From NCBI GenBank assembly GCA_900546735.1, contig URDW01000066.1, positions 1-11,173 of the forward strand: DNA of 11,173 nucleotides, read 5' to 3'. Below are positions 1 to 6,272 of the stretch, one piece after another. The number at the start of each line of letters is the position of its first letter. Position 1 is the stretch's first letter. The translations under genes and the position numbers were made by a program. This DNA comes from an uncultured Oscillospiraceae bacterium. Lineage in GTDB: Bacteria; Bacillota; Clostridia; Oscillospirales; Acutalibacteraceae. The notes beneath the pieces were generated by a model that had not been told where the DNA came from, did no database searches, and worked only from the letters and a program-made list of their open reading frames with translations.

Positions 1-32
1 CCTTTCCCAAATCTCCGTCATTCACTGTAGCC

Positions 33-61
33 ATTATATCACAAACAAACGAAATTGGAAA
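33..61 (-). promoter_or_regulatory. Outward-facing sigma-A promoter at left edge
   Basis: Read on the minus strand, a -35 TTTCCA (56-61) and a -10 TATAAT (33-38) are separated by 17 bp, and TGA directly precedes the -10, giving an extended -10. The predicted start is near base 26, firing leftwards out of the window. The gene it serves is not in the window. The -35 is weak but the extended -10 compensates. Confidence 0.5.
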
Positions 62-122
62 CAGCTCTACCGCGCTTCGAAAAAAGCGAACCGCTTTATT
101 TTCTATTACCAAATCTGAACGC

Positions 123-154
123 AACAAAAAAACGGCACGATAAACGTGCCGTTT
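123..154 (-). terminator. Intrinsic terminator of tRNA-Leu
   Basis: A 10-bp perfect stem (130-139 with 145-154, core ACGGCACG/CGTGCCGT) closes a 5-nt loop. On the minus strand it is followed by a run of T. It begins two bases after the encoded CCA of the tRNA gene, so it ends that transcript. Confidence 0.85.
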
Positions 155-155
155 C

Positions 156-242
156 TGGTGCGGATGACGGGACTTGAACCCACATGAACTTGCATTCACT
201 AGAACCTGAATCTAGCGCGTCTGCCAATTCCGCCACATCCGC
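156..242 (-). tRNA. tRNA-Leu (anticodon CAG), CCA encoded
   Basis: On the minus strand an 87-nt cloverleaf can be folded. The acceptor stem GCGGATG/CATCCGC is perfect, with discriminator A and an encoded CCA (156-158). The anticodon stem CTAGA/TCTAG closes a loop containing CAG. A long class II variable arm (stem TGAA/TTCA) fits leucine, and the T-loop TTCAAGT is canonical. The T-stem GTGGG/CCCGT uses two G-U wobbles at its outer end. The tRNA decodes CUG leucine codons. It is a single-gene transcript with its own promoter (333-361) and terminator (123-154). Confidence 0.95.
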
Positions 243-332
243 ATATCCGATCCTCTATTTTTACACGGCGAGGATTGCCGAGGCGGGGCGTTCTGCCTGA
301 TCCGCAGTGTTGCATTCCCTGCAACGACAAAA

Positions 333-361
333 AATATACCATATATTTTTAAATTTGTCAA
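333..361 (-). promoter_or_regulatory. Near-consensus promoter for tRNA-Leu
   Basis: On the minus strand a perfect -35 TTGACA (356-361) is followed after 17 bp by -10 TATATT (333-338). The spacer is very AT-rich. Predicted start is near 326, giving a leader of about 80 nt before the mature tRNA 5' end at 242. A 6-bp hairpin GTTGCA/TGCAAC (about 309-325) lies at the very start of the leader. Confidence 0.8.
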
Positions 362-440
362 TGGCGTATTTAAAAATTTTCAAAATTCCAAGCAAGAAAA
401 TCACCTGAACGGCTTTGTAAAAGCGCAGAAGCTATCTTGG

Positions 441-470
441 TAGACAGCGCCCGGATGTATGTGCTATAAT
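441..470 (+). promoter_or_regulatory. Extended -10 promoter for membrane protein-decarboxylase operon
   Basis: A consensus -10 TATAAT (465-470) is directly preceded by TGC, an extended -10. An 18-bp spacer leads back to a -35 TAGACA (441-446). Predicted start is about 477, only about 10 nt before the ATG at 487 and next to a GTG at 478, so the 5' UTR would be very short or absent. Confidence 0.75.
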
Positions 471-486
471 AGCCCTGGTGTTCAAC

Positions 487-1134
487 ATGAAAAAATCAAC
501 CGCTTTGCGCCCGATCGGCATTGTGCTGATGGGCATATCCTGCCTTTACACGATCTGGTACATGCAGCTGGGCGACATTTTTGAAAACAGCGGCGCCCTG
601 TCGACCATTGGACTTACGCACCCGGTCTTATTTGCCATATGGGGCGTACTTGCACAATCTGCGATGCTTGCCAATATCTGCACGATGTACATGCGCGCCG
701 GCATACATAAAAATTTTTATAAAGTCCTTTTAATTTTGTCCACACTGGGCATGGGCATGACGCTGCTGTTCCCGTTTGACTACGACATGCGCCCGTATTA
801 CTTTTTACACTGCACCGGCGCGTTTTTATTTACCGGCGCAAACGGCTGTGCCATTTTGATTTACTACCTGCTGCGGCGCAAAGAGCGCCCGGCGTTTTGG
901 GCGCTGTTCGGCTGCGGCTGCGCCGTTTTGGCCGCCAGCCTGATACTGATGCTCATCACCAAAGAAACGGCATTTAACGAAACGCTGCCGTTTTTCGGCG
1001 CATTTGTGCTGTTTACAGCGACCAATGCCACAAAGCTTGGCGCACCGAAAACAAAAGCAGCGAACGCCGGCACCAAAGAAGGGACAATAAGCCACAATGG
1101 GACAAAACGGAAAGAGCCTGCACGCCGCACTTGA
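487..1134 (+). CDS. Six-helix integral membrane protein, function unknown
   Basis: I do not recognise this protein beyond its being an integral membrane protein of about 215 aa. From the ATG, hydrophobic segments lie near residues 6-23, 42-62, 74-94, 102-124, 135-155 and 163-180, suggesting six transmembrane helices. A basic, polar tail of about 30 residues rich in Lys, Thr and Ala follows and is probably cytoplasmic. The general look is of DUF998-like or other small six-helix families, but no diagnostic motif is visible. An in-frame GTG start nine bases earlier (478) is possible. Neither start has a clear Shine-Dalgarno sequence, and the predicted transcription start is at about 477. The last 38 bases overlap the decarboxylase gene in another frame, implying co-transcription and probable translational coupling. 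A role in transporting or sensing the decarboxylase substrate is only a guess from position. Confidence 0.8.
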   Translation: MKKSTALRPIGIVLMGISCLYTIWYMQLGDIFENSGALSTIGLTHPVLFAIWGVLAQSAMLANICTMYMRAGIHKNFYKVLLILSTLGMGMTLLFPFDYDMRPYYFLHCTGAFLFTGANGCAILIYYLLRRKERPAFWALFGCGCAVLAASLILMLITKETAFNETLPFFGAFVLFTATNATKLGAPKTKAANAGTKEGTISHNGTKRKEPARRT

Positions 1135-2485
1135 AGCACATGCCAAAAAGCACGAAATCTCCATGCATATGCCCGGCCACAAGGAGAACAGCCGGCTGTT
1201 TGACCTGTACGGCGCCGAAAAAATAGACATAACCGAAATAGACGGATTTGACGACCTGCACGCACCCGGCGGCCTGCTGCAAGAGCTGGCCGAACGGTTT
1301 GCTGCGCTCTACGGTGTAAAAAAGGCCTTTCTTTGCGTCAACGGGTCGAGCGGGGGAATTCTGGCCGCTGTGCACGCCGTCTGCGAGCCGGGCAGCCGCA
1401 TTCTGATTGCCCGAAACTGTCACCGCAGTGTTTATAATGCCGCCGGTCTGCTGCGCCTGCACACCGACTGTTTTGAACCGCACTTTGACCAAACGGCCGG
1501 TGTTTACACCTACTGCGAAGCAAGCGTTATTGAAAAGCACCTGCAGCGCACACCGCAGACAAAAGCCGTTGTGCTCACCTCCCCCACTTACGAAGGTGTC
1601 TGCAGCGATCTGGAAAGCATCCGGGCCGTCTGCCGCCGGTATGGCGCGGCACTGATCACAGACGCCGCACACGGTGCGCACCTGCGCTTTTCAGACGGCT
1701 ATACCTACTTTGGCGACATCGTTATCACCTCGCTGCACAAAACGCTGCCTGCGCCCACACAAACGGCGCTGGTGCTGTGCCGGAATCAAAAATACCAGGC
1801 GGCGCTGAAAAAGTATATGTCCATTTTTCAAAGTTCGTCCCCAAGCTACATTCTGCTGGCCGGCATGTCCAAATGCTGCAGCTTTTTAGAACAGCAGCAA
1901 GCCCTGTTTACGCAGATGAACGCGTACCTGAGCGAATTGCAAAAGCTGCCGCTCAGGCACCTGCAGCTGAATGCCTTTGAGCCCGGCACTGTCCTGGACA
2001 GGTACAAGCTGAACGTCAGCCTGCGCACCGCAGACCGCACGCCCTTTGCCCTGCACCGCTTTTTGCAGGAGAAAAATATCTGCTGCGAAATGTACACACA
2101 AGACAGCCTGCTTTTGATGCCGTCTGTGTGCACCGAAAAAACACAGCTGCAGGCCGTGGCGGACGCACTGTGCGCTTTTGACCGCACCTGCCGGTACGAG
2201 GAACCGGCGCCGGCCGAAAAACCGCCCATGCCGGAAAAGGTAAGGGAAATGACCGACTGCGCCGAACCACTGCCCTGCCCGCTGGAAGCGGCCGAAGGCA
2301 AAATATGCGGCGAGACCGTGTGCGCCTACCCGCCCGGCAGCCCGATCCTGTTGCCGGGGGAACGCATCGGCCGGGCACAGATCTGCTGGATCCGCAACGC
2401 ACAGAAAAAGCACATTGCCATCGTCGGCAGCGGCCGAAAGCTTGCAGATGACATAATGATTGACAAAAGCGGGCAAGTAGAGTAA
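1097..2485 (+). CDS. PLP-dependent Orn/Lys/Arg decarboxylase family protein (short, YaaO-like)
   Basis: This is a fold-type I PLP enzyme of the Orn/Lys/Arg decarboxylase family, in the short (about 460-490 aa) form typified by Bacillus YaaO/SpeA and lacking the N-terminal wing domain of enterobacterial enzymes. Visible motifs are MPGHK at 25-29, VNGSSGG at 81-87 (phosphate-binding loop), His109 in NCHRS (cofactor-stacking position), SPTYEG at 162-167, Asp189-Ala-Ala-His (pyridine-nitrogen Asp), and SLHKT with the Schiff-base Lys215. The C-terminal domain carries YPPGSPILLPGE at 411-422. The expected reaction is decarboxylation of lysine, arginine or ornithine to cadaverine, agmatine or putrescine; the sequence does not tell me which. 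It is cytoplasmic. The ATG at 1097 lies inside the upstream gene (38-nt overlap). A purine-rich AAGAAGGG ends 13 nt before it. No later start would preserve the N-terminal region before MPGHK. Length and motifs indicate an intact enzyme. Confidence 0.9.
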   Translation: MGQNGKSLHAALEAHAKKHEISMHMPGHKENSRLFDLYGAEKIDITEIDGFDDLHAPGGLLQELAERFAALYGVKKAFLCVNGSSGGILAAVHAVCEPGSRILIARNCHRSVYNAAGLLRLHTDCFEPHFDQTAGVYTYCEASVIEKHLQRTPQTKAVVLTSPTYEGVCSDLESIRAVCRRYGAALITDAAHGAHLRFSDGYTYFGDIVITSLHKTLPAPTQTALVLCRNQKYQAALKKYMSIFQSSSPSYILLAGMSKCCSFLEQQQALFTQMNAYLSELQKLPLRHLQLNAFEPGTVLDRYKLNVSLRTADRTPFALHRFLQEKNICCEMYTQDSLLLMPSVCTEKTQLQAVADALCAFDRTCRYEEPAPAEKPPMPEKVREMTDCAEPLPCPLEAAEGKICGETVCAYPPGSPILLPGERIGRAQICWIRNAQKKHIAIVGSGRKLADDIMIDKSGQVE

Positions 2486-2488
2486 AAT
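2460..2488 (+). promoter_or_regulatory. scfA promoter inside the decarboxylase 3' end
   Basis: A perfect -35 TTGACA (2460-2465) and -10 TAAAAT (2483-2488) are separated by exactly 17 bp. The -35 is embedded in the last codons of the decarboxylase gene, and the -10 overlaps its stop codon. Predicted start is about 2495, giving a leader of about 31 nt before scfA. This gives the SCIFF locus transcription independent of the upstream operon. Confidence 0.75.
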
Positions 2489-2525
2489 AGGAGTACGAAA
2501 TTTAATAGGAAACGAGGTGCAGACC

Positions 2526-2672
2526 ATGAAGAGAATTCAAACGTTATCATCGAGAAACCTTTGCGAATCTGCCAAGAAAGGCGGCTGCGGCGAATGCCAG
2601 ACATCCTGCCAGTCCGCAAGCAAAACTTCCTGCGCGGTCGCAAACCAGAAGTGCGAACAGCTTAAAAAATAA
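2526..2672 (+). CDS. scfA: SCIFF ranthipeptide precursor (variant core)
   Basis: This 48-residue peptide begins MKRIQTLSSRNL and has a leader followed by a Cys-rich core, CGECQTSC at 21-28 and KTSC at 33-36, with a last Cys at 43. This matches the SCIFF family (six cysteines in forty-five residues), the substrate of a radical SAM enzyme that installs thioether (ranthipeptide) crosslinks. Its place just before the SCIFF maturase settles the identity. Six cysteines are present (13, 21, 24, 28, 36, 43), but not in the usual arrangement. The family normally has Cys at position 32 and Thr at 37; here these are Ser32 (codon AGC) and Ala37 (GCG), and the sixth Cys is at 13 in the leader. GAGGTG (2514-2519) sits 6 nt before the ATG. 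The gene has its own promoter (2460-2488) and is followed by a terminator-like hairpin. Function of SCIFF products is not established. Confidence 0.93.
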   Translation: MKRIQTLSSRNLCESAKKGGCGECQTSCQSASKTSCAVANQKCEQLKK

Positions 2673-2683
2673 TTTTACACACG

Positions 2684-2709
2684 GGGCGGCCAGGCCGCCC
2701 TTCTTTTTT
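2684..2709 (+). terminator. Attenuating terminator between scfA and scfB
   Basis: A 7-bp all-G/C stem, GGGCGGC (2684-2690) with GCCGCCC (2694-2700), closes a 3-nt loop and is followed by TTCTTTTTT (2701-2709). It lies 11 nt after the scfA stop and directly abuts the scfB ribosome binding site GGAG (2710-2713). It probably terminates most transcripts after scfA, so that precursor exceeds maturase. Confidence 0.8.
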
Positions 2710-2719
2710 GGAGTACAAC

Positions 2720-4114
2720 ATGATTCATGCATATAAACTTGGCGGCTACAACATCATCATCGACCAAAACAGCGGCTGCGTGCACGCCGTAGACCCGGTG
2801 GCCTACGACATTATCTGCCGCTACGAAAGTGAGAGCCGCGACCAGATCAAACAGTTTATTCTGGAAAAATACGCCGGCGAAAGCGACGTGACGCCCGCTG
2901 AAGTGGACGAATGCTTTGACGACATTGAAACGCTGAAAGCCGAAGGGCGCCTTTTTGCCGAAGACACATTTCAGTCTATGGCGGAGGGCTTTAAAGCGCG
3001 CCAGGGCGTGCTGAAAGCCCTTTGCCTGCATGTGGCGCACGACTGCAACCTGGCCTGCAAATACTGCTTTGCCGGCAAGGGCGAATACAGCGGCGAAAAA
3101 CAGATCATGTCTTTTGAGACCGGCAAGCGCGCCATTGACTTTCTGATTGAAAACAGCCGGGGCCGTCACAATCTGGAAGTGGACTTTTTCGGCGGCGAGC
3201 CGCTGCTGAACTGGGATGTGTGCAAAAAGCTGGTGGCTTACGGGCGCAGCCTGGAGAAAAAATACGACAAAAACTTTCGTTTCACGCTGACGACAAACGG
3301 CGTGCTTTTGAACGACGAAGTCATTGATTTTTGCAACAAAGAAATGGGCAACATCGTGCTGAGCCTGGACGGGCGCAAAGAAGTGCACGACCGCATGCGC
3401 ATAACGCGCGGCGGCAAAGGCAGCTACGACGCCGTTGTGCCGAAATTTCAAAACGCCGTGCAAAAGCGCGGTGCGCTGGAATACTATATGCGCGGCACTT
3501 ACACCCACTTCAACACCGACTTTTCCAAAGACATTCTGCACATGGCCGACCTGGGGTTCAAAGAGATCTCCATTGAACCGGTGGTGTGCGACCCGAGCGA
3601 GCCCTATGCCCTGCTGGAAAGCGACCTGCCGGCATTAAAAGAGCAGTACGAGATTTTGGCCTTTGAAATGTTAAAGCGCCGCCGTGCGGGCAAAGGCTTT
3701 ACGTTTTACCACTATATGATCGACCTGGATCGTGGGCCCTGTATTGTAAAGCGCATTTCGGGCTGCGGCGTCGGCACGGAATACCTGGCCGTGACGCCTA
3801 CGGGCGATCTGTACCCCTGCCACCAGTTTGTGGGTGACGAAAACTTTTTGGCCGGCAACGTGTACGACGGTATCACCCGCCCCGAAGTCATCCGCCAGTT
3901 TGAAAACTGCAACGTTTACGCGCACGAAAAGTGCAAAGACTGCTTTGCAAAGCTTTACTGCTCAGGCGGCTGTGCGGCCAACGCCTACCACACGACCGGG
4001 TCGGTCAACGGCACATATGACTTTGGCTGCGAACTGCACAAAAAGCGCATTGAATGCGCCATTATGCTGAAAGTGGCCGAAGCGCAGGACAAGATGCAGG
4101 GAGAAAACGGCTGA
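2720..4114 (+). CDS. scfB: SCIFF radical SAM maturase (SPASM domain)
   Basis: This 464 aa protein matches the SCIFF radical SAM maturase family (CteB type). It uses S-adenosylmethionine and iron-sulfur clusters to join Cys sulfur to carbon in the ScfA peptide, in the cytoplasm. Residues 1-80 (MIHAYKLGGYNIIID...) resemble the RRE/PqqD-like leader-binding domain. The radical SAM CxxxCxxC is C109/C113/C116, with GGEP at 158-161. The SPASM region is complete: C349-x12-G-x4-C367, then C405-x2-C408-x5-C414-x3-C418 and C437, enough for two auxiliary clusters; C341 and C397 are further cysteines. I chose ATG 2720, which has GGAG six bases upstream and the family-typical MIH start. The in-frame TTG at 2708 falls in the terminator T-run. 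No key residue is missing, so the maturase appears active although its substrate is atypical. Confidence 0.95.
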   Translation: MIHAYKLGGYNIIIDQNSGCVHAVDPVAYDIICRYESESRDQIKQFILEKYAGESDVTPAEVDECFDDIETLKAEGRLFAEDTFQSMAEGFKARQGVLKALCLHVAHDCNLACKYCFAGKGEYSGEKQIMSFETGKRAIDFLIENSRGRHNLEVDFFGGEPLLNWDVCKKLVAYGRSLEKKYDKNFRFTLTTNGVLLNDEVIDFCNKEMGNIVLSLDGRKEVHDRMRITRGGKGSYDAVVPKFQNAVQKRGALEYYMRGTYTHFNTDFSKDILHMADLGFKEISIEPVVCDPSEPYALLESDLPALKEQYEILAFEMLKRRRAGKGFTFYHYMIDLDRGPCIVKRISGCGVGTEYLAVTPTGDLYPCHQFVGDENFLAGNVYDGITRPEVIRQFENCNVYAHEKCKDCFAKLYCSGGCAANAYHTTGSVNGTYDFGCELHKKRIECAIMLKVAEAQDKMQGENG

Positions 4115-4136
4115 CGCCGCCGGCGCAGGTAACACA

Positions 4137-4179
4137 AGAGGCAGCTTTTGATTTTTACAAAAGCCGCCTCTATTTTTTT
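4137..4179 (+). terminator. Intrinsic terminator after scfB
   Basis: A 14-position stem, AGAGGC-a-GCTTTTG with CAAAAGC-c-GCCTCT, has one internal mismatch (4137-4150 with 4158-4171) and is followed by A and seven T (4173-4179). It lies 22 bases after the scfB stop codon. Confidence 0.9.
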
Positions 4180-4250
4180 GCCTGTTTTTTCTCTTGCAGC
4201 AAGACTTTTTGAAACACATTCACGAGATAGCCGCGCCGTTTTTCATGACA

Positions 4251-4315
4251 ATGTTAAAATAATGTTAAATAATTGTTCATTTGCTTATTTTTTTGCAAAT
4301 TTATAACAATTATTT
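4251..4315. repeat. Tandem ATGTTAAA repeats and AT-rich inverted repeat
   Basis: ATGTTAAA occurs at 4251-4258 and 4262-4269, exactly 11 bp apart (one helical turn). The second copy runs into an 11-bp perfect inverted repeat, AAATAATTGTT (4267-4277) and AACAATTATTT (4305-4315). Nested inside it is a second perfect pair, ATTTGC (4279-4284) and GCAAAT (4295-4300). No T-run follows, so it is not an ordinary terminator. It lies 23 bp upstream of the -35 at 4339, so it may be a protein-binding site for that promoter. Confidence 0.5.
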
Positions 4316-4338
4316 ATGATTTGTTTATAGAATAGGAA

Positions 4339-4367
4339 TTGACAAAAGGTACTGTTACATGTAAAAT
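4339..4367 (+). promoter_or_regulatory. Consensus promoter of candidate small RNA
   Basis: A perfect -35 TTGACA (4339-4344) and -10 TAAAAT (4362-4367) are separated by exactly 17 bp, in very AT-rich surroundings. The predicted start is near 4374. No credible coding region follows before the terminator at 4479-4509. Confidence 0.7.
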
Positions 4368-4373
4368 TATATT

Positions 4374-4509
4374 TGTAGACGAAAGCAGTTTTGTTTTTCT
4401 ATTATCCAAAACGATTCGTCTGAATATGCCCCTCTCTGAAGCAAGTGCTTTTTCATGCGATTTTGCATTTGCTTTATTAAAAATCCCGGGAGTTATCCCG
4501 GGATTTTTT
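4374..4509 (+). ncRNA. Candidate structured small RNA, about 135 nt
   Basis: A consensus promoter and a strong terminator bracket about 135 nt without a plausible gene. The predicted RNA folds almost end to end. Stem 1 pairs AGACGAA (4377-4383) with TTCGTCT (4415-4421) and contains a nested GTTTTG (4388-4393)/CAAAAC (4407-4412). Stem 2 pairs AAGCAAGTGC (4439-4448) with GCATTTGCTT (4465-4474), with one G-U pair. Stem 3 is the terminator (4479-4508). The start falls three bases before stem 1. I do not recognise the family: it is not an obvious 6S RNA, tmRNA, SRP RNA or known riboswitch, and no gene lies downstream on this strand until after the terminator. Short reading frames inside lack ribosome binding sites. 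It is convergent with the sialidase gene and would run antisense to its 3' end if termination failed. Confidence 0.55.
4479..4509. terminator. Bidirectional terminator (small RNA and sialidase)
   Basis: A 13-bp perfect stem, AAAAATCCCGGGA (4479-4491) with TCCCGGGATTTTT (4496-4508), closes a GTTA loop. T-runs flank it on both strands (4504-4509 on plus; 4479-4483 on minus). It can end the candidate small RNA from the left and the sialidase mRNA, whose stop is at 4558, from the right. Confidence 0.9.
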
Positions 4510-4557
4510 ACATATAAAATCTTTTTTACAAATCGCCGATAAAACGGCGCAACCAAC

Positions 4558-6123
4558 TTACTGAACTGCCGAAGCGGTCAATTCCGTGACCGTAAACGTT
4601 TTAAACAGCGTAGTATCGACCGATTGGGCAACATTGGACTGCTCATACAAAAGGCCGACACTGCCGTCAGAGAGCTGCGTTAAGCAGGAGTAGGCAAAAT
4701 AAGTGTTTGCGTCGGTCACCTCGGTCTTATACGTCCAGTTGATCGAATACCGCCCGGCGTTTTCCTCAATCAGGCCGACGTAAATAAACCCGTTGGTGCG
4801 TCCGTCGCCGGCCGGGGCTGACAGCAAAACCGCATCCTTGCCGTCGATCTTGCCGGCGTAATTGATCGCCGAAAGCTGACAGCCGGAACCGGCGGCCAGC
4901 GGCAATTCATCTATCAGCTGTGCATCCTGCCAGGTCGCGCCGCCGTCAGCGCTGTAAGCCGTGCCCACAAAGCCGGCCTGGGTACGCGAAAAGGCCTGCA
5001 GGCTGCCATCCGCAAACTGCACCAACTGCGTTTCGCTCATGCAGGCGCCGACCGTTTCGTTTAACGTGACCGGCTCGCCGGCCGCCCAGGTCGCACCATG
5101 ATCGTCGCTGTAAATGACCGAGAAAAACTGGTCGCCCGTTTCGGGATCGGCCGAATAGACCGGGAAAATGAGCCTGCCGGCATGTGCACCGTTTTTGATT
5201 TGAATCCCGCGGCCCGGACAAACACCCGTAAATCCGGCGTCGTCTGACTTGACCTGTGCGTTCAGATCCACCGGATCTGACCAGGTCCGGCCGTTATCGT
5301 CCGACCACATCAGGTACAAATAAGAAGTCGGATAAGCCTGAAAAAGCGCATCCCGGTAAAAAATGTGCATCGGCACATCTTGACCCGTACCGGTGGCAAA
5401 AGGCACTGTATACCAGTAATGCTGCCGCTTTTGCGTGATGGTAAGCGGTGTGCCGTTTTCCAAAATTTCGCCGCGGCTATTCAGCGAATAAGCTGTTTTT
5501 TGGCCGTTTTTATCGTAAATGGCGCCATCGCCGCGCACGGTATAATCATAATTTTCCTCACCGTTTTTGCGCAGCATCAGGCGTTTTTCACCATCCACCT
5601 CTGTGTAGCCGCTGCCGGTCTGCGAGGAAGAGAAGCCGGTCGCATACGGAAAAGCATCTACCAGCATAAAAACACGGCCGGTCTGCCCATCCTGCAAAAG
5701 GCTTGGGTCGATCACAGACGCGCTGTTCAAAATGCGCAAAGAGCCGTCCGGCAAAAGAGACGGGGACGCACTTTCCCAATCTGCAAACGAAAAAGCGAGA
5801 CGGTCAGTCCACGTCGCGCCGTTGTCGGTGCTGGTGCTGACAGCCGTGTCCAAATTGTTTGGAGAGTCGGCCGTGCCGCCGAAGCGCGCGTCCATAGCGG
5901 CGATCAGTGTGCCGTCCTGCGCGGTGAGCAAAGCCGGGATGCGGTAGTACCGGCTGCCTATATTGCCTTCTGACGAAAACGCCTTGGTGCCGTCGGCCGG
6001 CCCTTCGGCAAACAGCGCCCCCGCCGGCATCAGCACAAAGCCGAAACCTGCCGTAAAAACAGCCAGGACCGCAATACAGGCTGCAAGAATTTTGATTGCA
6101 TTTTTGTTTACTTTTGCACGCAT
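4558..6123 (-). CDS. Exo-alpha-sialidase (neuraminidase), GH33
   Basis: This 521 aa enzyme releases terminal sialic acid from host glycoconjugates outside the cell. Residues 10-38 form a hydrophobic signal peptide or N-terminal membrane anchor. YRIP at 60-63 opens the six-bladed propeller, and four Asp boxes follow: 98-105, 274-281, 339-346 and 391-398 (pattern S-x-D-x-G-x-T-W). Spacing matches the catalytic set known from clostridial NanI: Arg61, Asp86 (acid/base), Glu364, Arg380, Arg442 and nucleophile Tyr478. The insert between boxes 1 and 2 (about 150-270) fits the extra domain of large bacterial sialidases. No CBM40, SLH domain or LPXTG anchor is visible, so it is catalytic domain only. 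I chose ATG 6123 because GGAGGGG (6129-6135 on minus) sits five bases upstream; in-frame starts further upstream precede that site. It has its own promoter at 6215-6243. The 2,7-anhydro (trans) type cannot be excluded from sequence alone. Confidence 0.95.
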   Translation of the reverse strand: MRAKVNKNAIKILAACIAVLAVFTAGFGFVLMPAGALFAEGPADGTKAFSSEGNIGSRYYRIPALLTAQDGTLIAAMDARFGGTADSPNNLDTAVSTSTDNGATWTDRLAFSFADWESASPSLLPDGSLRILNSASVIDPSLLQDGQTGRVFMLVDAFPYATGFSSSQTGSGYTEVDGEKRLMLRKNGEENYDYTVRGDGAIYDKNGQKTAYSLNSRGEILENGTPLTITQKRQHYWYTVPFATGTGQDVPMHIFYRDALFQAYPTSYLYLMWSDDNGRTWSDPVDLNAQVKSDDAGFTGVCPGRGIQIKNGAHAGRLIFPVYSADPETGDQFFSVIYSDDHGATWAAGEPVTLNETVGACMSETQLVQFADGSLQAFSRTQAGFVGTAYSADGGATWQDAQLIDELPLAAGSGCQLSAINYAGKIDGKDAVLLSAPAGDGRTNGFIYVGLIEENAGRYSINWTYKTEVTDANTYFAYSCLTQLSDGSVGLLYEQSNVAQSVDTTLFKTFTVTELTASAVQ

Positions 6124-6214
6124 AAAATCCCCTCCAGACATTACCAAGCCATAAACGGCAAAATGACGCCATAAGAAACACCGCCGGTCTTCTCAAAGCA
6201 GCCGGCGCAGATTT

Positions 6215-6243
6215 ATTTTACCACAAAGGAAAATGCAGGGCAA
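6215..6243 (-). promoter_or_regulatory. Sialidase promoter
   Basis: On the minus strand -35 TTGCCC (6238-6243) and -10 TAAAAT (6215-6220) are 17 bp apart. Predicted start is about 6208, giving a leader of about 85 nt. A 6-bp hairpin CGCCGG/CCGGCG (6182-6207) lies exactly at the expected 5' end of the mRNA and may stabilise it. Confidence 0.65.
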
Positions 6244-6272
6244 TCTTTTTGTCGTTTTCTAATTTGCCCATA

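Noticed and set aside
1013..1681. Minus-strand open frame (222 codons) opposite the decarboxylase
   Set aside because: It spans the overlap of two real plus-strand genes and shows no family motifs. It is a shadow frame.
2675..3541. Long minus-strand open frame (288 codons) opposite scfB
   Set aside because: It is the antisense shadow of a clear radical SAM gene. The translation is low-complexity Val/Ala/Phe-rich with no motif, and it runs through the terminator at 2684-2709.
4485..4502. Paired CCCGGG sites as a possible operator
   Set aside because: Their place at the end of two convergent transcripts with T-runs on both strands is fully explained by a bidirectional terminator.
4339..4542. 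Short plus-strand frame starting with TTG at the -35 hexamer
   Set aside because: The start codon is part of the promoter and the frame reads through the terminator hairpin. It is better explained as non-coding RNA.
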